Origin: CAYHPY01 sp964358485
GTDB lineage: Bacteria > Elusimicrobiota > Elusimicrobia > UBA1565 > UBA9628
Length of the DNA stretch: 14,219 nucleotides
Assembly: GCA_964358485.1 (NCBI GenBank)
Contig: CAYHPY010000095.1
Location: forward strand, 1-14,219
Reading direction: 5' to 3'
Under the pieces are notes generated by a model. That model had not been told where the DNA came from. It saw nothing but the letters and a program-made list of their open reading frames with translations, and did not search any database. The translations under genes were made by a program, and so were the position numbers. Within the stretch, counting starts at the first letter, position 1. Each line of letters begins with the position of its first letter. This document shows, one piece after another, positions 1-7,700 of the stretch.

Positions 1-530
1 TGCCCGTCATTGTCGATGATGAGATCGATGTTCGGATAACCCAGGAGCTCGGCCGCTTCCCCCAGCCCCGGGATCGGATTGTTGACGCTGACCACGTCGC
101 CGTGGGGCGTGGACTCGGTGCGGGTCTGGATGAGATGGATGGCCTTCTTGAAGCGTTTGGTCGCGTCGATCAGGGCGCGGTCCTCGGACTTGGACTTGGG
201 CTCGAAGAACATGACGTCGAAGGAAACCGTCTTGACGCCGTAGTCCTTGAGCTTGTCGAGGAGCTTGGCATGCACGTCCCGCGGCAGGGGGAAGCTGAAT
301 TTCTTGCCCGTGTCCTCGTCCATGGCGGCCAGGATGATCCGGGGGTCGCCCTCGGCCAGGCCGTTTTCCTGGATCTGGTAGAGCTTGTCGGCGAACAGGT
401 CGTCGAGATGGTCGAAGATTCCATTGACCGGAAGCAGGATCAGACCCGGCCAATAGAGGACCGTAAAAACGAAGGAGAAGAGGATCGAAAAATTACGGGC
501 GAAGTTGTCCTTAGTGGAAGGCTCGCTCAT
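1..530 (-). CDS. CHASE2-domain membrane sensor protein, N-terminal part (3' end beyond window)
   Basis: Reading leftward from the ATG at 530-528 gives 176 codons with no stop before the window edge, so this is the N-terminal part of a longer protein. After a short polar N-terminus there is one strongly hydrophobic segment (about residues 13-35), then an extracytoplasmic region. From about residue 62 this carries the hallmarks of CHASE2: GDPRIILAAMDEDT near the start, PLPRDVHAKLLDKL as the 'WPR..hA.ll..L' helix, then a strand with FDVMFFEPKSKSEDRAL, the usual 'fDvlF.ep...D..l' motif. CHASE2 is a ligand-sensing domain outside the inner membrane. In known proteins it is followed by membrane helices and an output domain such as adenylate/guanylate cyclase, histidine kinase or Ser/Thr kinase. 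That part is not visible, so the output is unknown. The start is fixed by the 4-bp ATGA overlap with the upstream HEAT gene and a Shine-Dalgarno-like AAGGTG 8 nt before it. Domain assignment is by motif recognition. Confidence 0.85.
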   Translation of the reverse strand, partial: MSEPSTKDNFARNFSILFSFVFTVLYWPGLILLPVNGIFDHLDDLFADKLYQIQENGLAEGDPRIILAAMDEDTGKKFSFPLPRDVHAKLLDKLKDYGVKTVSFDVMFFEPKSKSEDRALIDATKRFKKAIHLIQTRTESTPHGDVVSVNNPIPGLGEAAELLGYPNIDLIIDNDG

Positions 531-1651
531 TTCTTGGGCACCTTTTTGGGGGATGTTTTAGGCGGCGGCGCGGCCTTGACGGGGGGCTTGGCGGAAGGCT
601 TGACGGAGGCCGGCTTGAATAGGACGGGCTTGGCCGGCGCCTTGCCGGGGACGGCCGCGGCCTTCGAGGCGGCGGGAGCCTTGGGCGCGGGCGGAACCGG
701 GGGCGCCGGCTCGGGAATCCCGAAGCGGGCCCTGATCTGAGAAGCCGCCGCGGAGAGGGCGCCCAGAACCGCGGGGTCCTTTTCCGTCTTGGCCGCGCCT
801 TCCAGGGCCGCAAGGCCGGTCTTGGGATCGGCCGTGATTGCGAGCACCCCGGCCGCCTCCTGCCGGACCCCGGGATCCGAATGGCTCAAAAGGGCGGCGG
901 CCACGGGAATCCCCGAGGAAACGCCCACTTTTCCCAGGGCCAGGGCGGCTTGGAGGCGGACCATCGGCTGCTCGTCGGACAAGGTCGTCAACAGGGTTTG
1001 ATTGCCGTCCGCCCGGCGGGCGGCGGGCAGGGTTCCGAGGGCCCGGGCGGCCTCGGCCCGCACGTTGGGATCGGGCTCGCGGGCGATGAGCGCCTCCAAG
1101 GCGGGCGCGGCCTCTGCGGCCTGAAGCTGGCCCAGGGCCGCGGCGGCGGTCCGCCGCATTCCGGGGTCCGCGTCCTTGAGCGCCGCCGACAAAGGGCCGA
1201 CCGCTCCGGGATACCCCATCACGCCCAGGGTCCGCGCCGCGGAATACCGGACTCCGGGGGCCGCGTCCTTGAGCGCGCCCACCAGGGCGGGGCCCGCGGC
1301 GGGATCTCGGAGGTAAGCCAAAATGGTCGCCGCGTTCTGGCGGACGTAGGCGTCAGGGTCCGAGGACAGGAGTTTGGCCACGCGGGTCCCCACCGGAGCG
1401 CGGAGGCGTCCGATGGCTTCCAGGGCCGCCCCCCGAACCAAGGCGTTGGCGTCGTCCAGGGCGGAGACCAGGAAGGGGCCGGCTTCGGGGCGCTTCAGAT
1501 TTCCCAAATCCTCGGCGGCCTGGCGGCGGGTCATCGGCTCGGAATTTTTGAGGCCCTGAAGGGCGGCATTAAACGGATCAAGGGCTGATTCAGCCGCCGA
1601 GGTGGAAATGGAAAGAAACAGAATTCCAAGGAAAAGAACACCGGATTTCAT
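527..1651 (-). CDS. Secreted HEAT-repeat protein with Pro/Lys-rich C-terminal tail
   Basis: A 374-residue protein. Residues 1-20 form a typical Sec signal peptide: Lys at 2, hydrophobic core about 5-15, small residues Ser-Thr-Ser-Ala-Ala at 16-20, with cleavage likely after 19 or 20. There is no lipobox Cys. Residues 37-312 are about nine tandem units of some 31 residues of the EZ-HEAT/PBS-lyase HEAT type, each with the signature 'dp.vR..Aa.aLg.l....a...L..aL.d' (for example DPNVRAEAARALGTL at 194-208). They should form an alpha-solenoid used for protein binding; nothing suggests catalysis. Residues 313-374 are low-complexity, with 20 Pro and 13 Lys in 62 residues and one acidic residue, so the tail is very basic and probably disordered. 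It could contact an anionic surface such as cell wall, LPS or a partner protein (inference). The stop TGA overlaps the ATG of the CHASE2 gene, implying one operon and a shared extracytoplasmic role. The ATG at 1651 is preferred because the signal peptide starts there and a promoter lies just upstream. Confidence 0.88.
   Translation of the reverse strand: MKSGVLFLGILFLSISTSAAESALDPFNAALQGLKNSEPMTRRQAAEDLGNLKRPEAGPFLVSALDDANALVRGAALEAIGRLRAPVGTRVAKLLSSDPDAYVRQNAATILAYLRDPAAGPALVGALKDAAPGVRYSAARTLGVMGYPGAVGPLSAALKDADPGMRRTAAAALGQLQAAEAAPALEALIAREPDPNVRAEAARALGTLPAARRADGNQTLLTTLSDEQPMVRLQAALALGKVGVSSGIPVAAALLSHSDPGVRQEAAGVLAITADPKTGLAALEGAAKTEKDPAVLGALSAAASQIRARFGIPEPAPPVPPAPKAPAASKAAAVPGKAPAKPVLFKPASVKPSAKPPVKAAPPPKTSPKKVPKK
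539..544 (-). promoter_or_regulatory. Shine-Dalgarno-like site for the CHASE2 gene
   Basis: AAGGTG on the minus strand lies inside the last codons of the HEAT gene, with 8 nt between it and the ATG of the CHASE2 gene. It supports the chosen start and fits translational coupling through the ATGA overlap. The HEAT gene itself has no such site. Confidence 0.6.
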
Positions 1652-1686
1652 GAACGGATTCTACGCTATATAGGAAGGGCTTTCAA
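1651..1686 (-). promoter_or_regulatory. Predicted sigma70-type promoter of the HEAT-CHASE2 operon, probably leaderless
   Basis: Read on the minus strand, a -35 box TTGAAA (1686-1681; 5 of 6 matches to TTGACA) is separated by exactly 17 bp from a -10 box TAGAAT (1663-1658; 5 of 6 matches to TATAAT). Six bases (CCGTTC) then lead straight to the ATG. The expected +1 is the seventh base after the -10 box, which is the A of the start codon at 1651. No Shine-Dalgarno sequence is visible before this ATG, consistent with a leaderless mRNA. An alternative -10 (TATATA, 1672-1667) has no fitting -35. Prediction from consensus only. Confidence 0.6.
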
Positions 1687-1690
1687 GAAG

Positions 1691-1766
1691 TTGGTGCCAG
1701 GTATCCACTTTCTTAACTTTTTCTTGTAATTCAAAGAATGTTAAGAAAGTGGATACCTGGCACCAA
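1691..1766. repeat. Perfect 27-bp inverted repeat with 22-nt loop (REPIN/MITE-like element)
   Basis: The arms are 1691-1717 (beginning TTGGTGCCAGGTATCC) and 1740-1766 (ending GGATACCTGGCACCAA); they are exact reverse complements over 27 bases. The loop 1718-1739 is AT-rich and can pair partly further (TTCTTG against CAAAGAA with one bulge). The whole 76 bp has 28 G/C by hand count (about 37 percent), far below the flanking genes. It starts 2 bp after the stop codon of the giant gene and ends 4 bp before the -35 box of the next promoter. A long perfect palindrome of this kind fits a REPIN, meaning paired REP sequences mobilised by a RAYT/Y1 transposase, or a MITE. As a hairpin it may also protect the 3' end or block read-through. 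No U-tract follows either arm, so it is not a canonical intrinsic terminator. No clear target-site duplication flanks it. Confidence 0.85.
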
Positions 1767-1768
1767 GG

Positions 1769-4700
1769 TTAATGAATGACGCCGATCTTGCGCAGTTCGT
1801 TGGCGCTGCCGCCGGGGGCCTTGACCTTGATGCGGGCGACGTAGCCGCCCTTGCCGACCAGGCGGCCGGCCGCGTTGCGGCCGTCCCAGGTCACGTAGTT
1901 GGGCCCGACCCGGCCGCCTTCGCTGCCGGCAGTGTAGTTCTGGGTGGTCACGATGTAGCCCAGCATGTCGTAGATGGTGATCGTCACGTCGGAATTCTGC
2001 CCCAGGATGTAGGTGATGGTGGTTTTCCCGCCCGCGCCGCCCGTGCGGGTGTCGAAGGGATTGGGGTAGTTGCTCACCCCGTCGATCACCTTCTTGGTGA
2101 GTCCCGCGCTGACGCTCTCGGTGGCCTGGACCGACCAAGCCGAGGCGATGAGCGCTCCGCTCATGGCGCGGACGCGGAATTCGTAGAAGAGGTTTCCGTC
2201 GAACTCCTCCTCCTCCCCGACCGTGGTCTGCTGGGTCTCGGCCTCCGTGGCGGTCACGTCCTTGAGCTTGCGCCAGACCACCCGCTGCTGCAGGCTCAGG
2301 GCGGGCCCGCCGCGCGCCTGGATCTCGTACATCGTCACGCCGGAGATGTCCTGGGAGGATTTCTTCCACTGGATGGCGAAGGAAGCCCCCAAATCCCGCA
2401 AGGACTGGCCGGAGAACACGGAGGTCTTGGCCCCCGCCCCGCCCGCGTTGATCTGAATGGCCCCGGGGGCCGTCGGGGCCTTGGTGTCGGGCCGGAAGAG
2501 GAACATGGGCTGCTCGTCGGTCTTGGCCCCATCGGAGGAGACCCACCGGGCGAAAATGATGGCCGCTCCGTCGGACACCGGCTCGCCGCCCTTCTCGCCG
2601 CCCAAGTGGATCATGGGCATGGAGCCGCCCAGGCCGCGTCCATTGCCGGGAGCGGGGTCTCCCTCCTGGCCCACGACGATCAAGGTGTTGCCGCTGCCGC
2701 GCTTGACCCGCATGATCTCGTTTCCGACGAAGACAAGCTTGCGGACATCCAGGGCCGAGGCGTCCTTGACCTGGAAGGAGGTGGTGTCGGCCGCGAGGTT
2801 GTCGATGAGCTTGGTCACGTTGGGGATCGGCAACGACAGCCCCTTGATCTTGGCGGTGGTGACGGCGGCGCTGGTCGAGTCGACGAGGGCTCGAAAACCC
2901 TGGAGGTTCAGGCCCCGGGTCGACTTGACGGTCACGCTGCCCCAGGAGCCGGAGTAGGATTTTCTTCCCTCGGTGTCATAGGAAGCCCCGGCCGAGAATT
3001 CGTAATAGCCGTTGGTGGAGATGAAGGGCATGCGGGCGCCCAATTCGTCGAGCTTGCCCACCCAGGCCGAGGGCACGAAGGCGGTCTCCGGGACCGCCAC
3101 CGCCTTGTCGGGGTTGCCTTGGTCGGCCGGGTCGTTGCCGAGGAGGATCTTGATCTTGCCCGAGCCGTCCTTGGTCACGATGTCGGCGATGCCGTCCTGG
3201 TTGACGTCCATGTCCAGGATGCCGGTCCCGGTCAGGTCGCGCGCCGGCGCCCCGTCGCCCACGATGGAGATCAGGGTCATGTTGACCCCGCTGCCCATGG
3301 AGAAGTTGTCGGGCACGCGGTCTCCGTTGACGTCCAACAGAGGCGGGTCGCTCGGACAGTTCAAGGTCCAGGTGGAGCCGTCCACGCCGGTCCAGGAAGA
3401 GATCTTCACCGTGGCCGACGGGGGATTGCCCCCGCGGGTGGCCCAGGAGGAGCCGTTGACGCACAGCCAGTAGCCGGGATCCGGGGCCCAATTGCCCTTG
3501 GAGTCCTTGCACATGTTGTTGCGCGGATTGCTCGGGTTGCGCCCGTTGTTGCACCGGACGGGATCGGTCAAGGCGAAGGCCGGGTAGCCGACGGCGGTCG
3601 CCGGAGTGTTGGTGCTGGCCTTGACCATGACGATGGGCGGCAGGGACGAGGAAACCGAGACGGACACCATGGGCACCGCGAAGCCCTTGATGACGACCAA
3701 GCCGGAGTCGGGGGTCGACGGAACCGCGAACTCGATGGGGGCCGCCAAGGGGGCGCCGTTGGGTCCGAGGACGGCCCCCAGGCTCACGCCGGCTTGATGG
3801 CCCAAAGTGGAACTGCCGAACTTGTCGGTCTTGCCGATGTCGGCCGCGACGAAGAGGACCAGCGGCTTCTTGGTCACCACCAGCGGCAGGCCGTTGCCGT
3901 CGTTGAGGGTCAGGATGGGAGTCTTGCCGAAGAACGGTTCGGTGGAAACCATCAGCTCCTGCAGGGCCGCGACCTGGTCCACCCCGCTGACGCAGGACAC
4001 GGATCCCCCGGAGGACATCGAGCAGGTCACCGTCCAGACGCCCGGGACCGAGCAAGTGAAGGAGCCCGCGGAGAAGGTCCCGGTGAAGGCGCACTGGGTG
4101 CCGTAGCGGCCCGAGAGGTTCTTCCAGGAGTCGTAGAAGGAAGTGGTCGACAGCCCCAGGGCCGTCATCGCATTGGTGGAGCTCCACTGCGCCCAGGTCC
4201 CGGTCGAAAGGGTCTGCCCGATCACGCCCACCAGACGGTCGGTCCGCGGGGTGAAGACCCGGTCCCCGTTGGTGCCGTCGGTGCCGTCGGCCCAAACCAT
4301 CAGGCGCTTGAAGTCGCCCTCCCCGCCGCCCGTGTTGCTGGAGGTAACGACGGTCCCGGTCTGGAAGAGCCGCAATTGGCCCAATTCGACCATTCCGGTA
4401 TTGGTCTTGACCTCCAGGCGGTAGAGCGGGACGTTGAGCTCGTCGACCACCGCCCCGGTCGGGGCGATGTTGGCCCCCACGGCGGTGACCAGGATCGAAG
4501 CCGCGTCGGGACGCACGCGGTAGACGAACATCGGCCGCGGAGCGGAGGTTCCCGCGGGCGAAACGAAGCGCGCCAGGAAGATCGCGGCGGCGTCGGAGAC
4601 CGGCTCGCTCGGAAGGTGCGCGATGGGGGCCGAGCCCTGCAGGCCGCGCCCGTTGCCCGGAGAGGGATCACCCGACTGCGGGATGACCAGGAGCTGGTTG

Positions 4701-7700
4701 CCCGTCCCGCGGGCCACGCGCATGATTTCGCTGCCCACGTAGACCAGCCCGGGCAGGCGCAGGGAGGAGCCGTCGACCACCAGGAAGGCCGTGGTGTCGG
4801 GGGTCAGGGCCTGGGCCAGGCGCGTGTAGTTGGGCACGGGCAGGTCCAGGCCGGAGATTCGGGCCGCGGTGATCGGCGCTCCCGCCGCCATCGCCTCGAA
4901 AGCGTCGTCGGAAAGATTGGTCGTCGCCGGCATGGTCACCGAGGACCAAGCGCCCGAGTAGGCGGGGATCGCGTCGTCGTAGTAGCGCGCCACGGCCACC
5001 TCGTAGTAGTTGCCGGGGGCCGTGGAAATCAGCGGCAGAAGCGCCGCCAATTGGCCGGACTTTCCGGTCCAAGCCGAGGGCACGAATCCCCGCTCCGGGG
5101 CCGGGAGGGTCCGGTTGGGGTTGCCCTGGTCGGTGAGATCGTTGCCCAGCAGAATCCGGAAATTCCCCGAGCTGAAGGCCACGAGATCGGCGACGGCGTC
5201 GTCGTTCAAGTCCATGTCCAGGACGCCGGTGGCCGTCATGTCCCGCGACGGCGCTCCGTCGCCCGCCATGGCCACGTTGGTGCTCAAGGAAGCCAGGTAG
5301 GCTCCTCCCCGCATCGAGAAATTGTCCGGGACCCGGTCCCCGTTGAGGTCGATCAGGGGCGGATGGAGGGACGAAGTGATGGAGACGGTCCAGGCGGTGC
5401 CGTCGGCGTTGATCCAGCGGGACTGGTCGGGAATCAGGTTATTGGTCTGGTCCCGGCAGATGTTGTTGCGGGGGTTGGACGGATCCCGCCCGTTGTTGCA
5501 GAAGATGGGATCGAGCTTGGCGAACGCCGGGAACCCGACCGCGGAGGCCAGGACTTTCACGCCGGGCGTGATCTCGGTGTTGGGGCGCACGAGGATCACG
5601 GGCGGCAGGAGCGGGTTCATCGCGACCGGCGGCACCTTGACGGCCTTGATCTCGACCAAGCCGGACGCCTGCGGGAAGCTCGTCCCGGTCTCGGGCGCCG
5701 CCGGCAGGGGCGAACCGTTGGGGCCGACGAGGTCGGAGAACGCCGCCAACTCCACCCCCGCGAAATGGCCCGAGGTGGAGGCGGCCGCCTTGTCCTGGCT
5801 TCCGATGTCGGCGGCCAGGAAGAGACGGACCGTCGCGGTCGACACCCGGAGGTAGGGGATTCCTCCGCGGTTGAGGGCGAAGACCGGCCGCGAGCCGAAA
5901 TAGGCGGCCGTGGAGAGTTCCACCAGCCCGGGCAAGGACTCCACTCCTCCGAGATAGCCGTTGCAGGCGGCCCCGGAGAGCCCGGAAATCGGAATCGAGC
6001 AGGAGCAGGACACCCCGGCGGCGGGCGTGAAGGCGCAGTTGACCCCCCACACGCCCGGGAAGGAGCAGGCGAAGCTTCCCGAAAAGAAGCCTCCGGTCAG
6101 GGAACAAAGGGCCCCTTGCTGGGCGGAGATCGCGTTCCAAAGGACCATCGAATGGCTCGACACGGAGAAGAAGGCCGTGGTCGAACCGAAGACCCCGGCG
6201 TTGCCGTAAAGGGCCATGGTCGACCCGTTGACCCCGATGAAGCCCACCAGGGAATCCGAGGCCGGCGAGAAGAGCCGGTCGTTGTTGGAGTCCTCCCACA
6301 GGGTCAGGCGCTTGAAATCCCCCTCCCCCGAGGTTCCGCCGGAGGTCTTGATCGTCCCGACCTGGCCGAGGCGGATTTGCGCCACGTCCACCCCGCCGAA
6401 GTTGGTTTGAAGCTCCAGGCGCAGCAGCGGGACGTTGAGCTCCTCCTGGGCGGCGGATTTCGGAGCCGCGTCCAGGCTCGAAACCGCGAGGCGGATGGTC
6501 GGGGCGGTCGGCTCCACCCGATAGACGAAGAGGGGCCGGATGGAGGAGGTGGAGCCGTCCACGGCCTTAAACCGCGCCAAGAACAGCGCCGCGTCGTCGG
6601 AGATCGGCTCGTTCTTAAGATGGACGATGGGGGCCGAGCCCTTGAGGCCGCGCCCGTTGCCGGGGGCGGGATCGCCGTCCTGCCCCACGACCAGCAGTTC
6701 GTTGGCGCCGGAACCGCGCGTGGCGCGGAGCACCTCGGACCCGACGAAGATCAGCCCCGGCAGGCGCAGGCGGGAGGCGTCGACGACCACGAAGGCGGTG
6801 GTGTCGGCGCTCAGGTTCTGCGCCAGGCGCGTGACGGCGGCGTCCGGCAAAGACAGGCCCGAGACCCGCGCCGCCGAGATGGGAGCGCCGGCGGCCATGA
6901 TCTGGAAGGCGTTGTTGGTCATCGATGAGATGTTGAGCGCCGTGACCGAGGACCACTGGCCGGTATAGGCGGGAATGGTTTCGTCGTAGAACCGGCCCAC
7001 CGCGACTTCGAAATAGCCGGGGGTGGTCGGCAGGGGCAGCATGGCCGTCAATTGTCCGGACTTGTCCGCCCAGGCAGACGGGACAAAGCCCTGATCCGGG
7101 ACGGCGACGGCCTTGGAGGCGTTGCCCTGGTCGGTCAGGTCGGTGCCGAGCAGGATCTGGACGGAGGAGGAGCTGAAGAAGACCATGTCCACGATGCCGT
7201 CGTCGTTCAAATCCATGTCCAAGAGGCCCGTCCCGCTCAGGTCCCGGGACGGGGAACCGTCGCCGGCCAAGGTCGCGTTGGTGGTCAGCGCCACCCCGAA
7301 ACCGCCGAAGCGCGAGAAGTTGTCGGGCACGCCGTCTCCCGTCAAGTCGAGCAGGGGCGGCACGCCGGCGCAGTTGGCGGCCGTCCAAGAGGAGCCGTTG
7401 GGGCAGAGCCACTTGGCCTGGTCGGGCACCGGCGCGTTGGTGGCGGTGTCGCGGCAGACGTTGTTGCGCTGATTGGACGCGTCCTTGCCGTTGTTGCAGC
7501 CGCCCGAGGACAACGGCACGGGATCGAGCTTGGCGAAGGCGGGATAGCCGACCGCGGCGGCGGGCACGCCCGCCTGGGCCCGGGTGATGGTCACCGGGGC
7601 GGCCATCGAGGAGATCGAAACCGGCGGCAGGGAGAGCGGGGCGATCTTGATCGTCCTAGATTCCACGGGAGGCCTCAGGGCCGCGTCCGGGGCCGCGGTC

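Noticed and set aside
102..740. A 212-codon plus-strand frame and minus-strand frames at 7-453 and 170-424 over the CHASE2 gene
   Set aside because: The minus-strand frame starting at 530 gives a membrane segment and a recognisable CHASE2 domain and is coupled to the upstream gene. The others are Arg/Gly/Pro-rich shadows and no start signal was seen for them.
881..1588. Open frames on the plus strand opposite the HEAT gene
   Set aside because: Low-complexity Gly/Arg-rich translations typical of the antisense of a GC-rich Ala-rich repeat gene. The minus strand has a signal peptide and regular HEAT units.
1667..1695. TATATA at 1667-1672 as the -10 box of the HEAT promoter
   Set aside because: At 17 bp spacing the -35 would be ACCAAC, a poor match. 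TTGAAA-17-TAGAAT fits much better.
1691..1766. Canonical rho-independent terminator
   Set aside because: The stem is long and perfect but is not followed by a U-run in either direction; the T-run at 1718-1722 lies in the loop. Kept as an inverted-repeat element.
1772..6928. A 1,718-codon open frame on the plus strand opposite the giant gene
   Set aside because: It is in exact codon register with the minus-strand gene and is explained by the lack of TTA, CTA and TCA codons there. Its translation is rich in Gly, Arg, Asp, His and Val without domain motifs, while the minus strand shows clear repeated domains.
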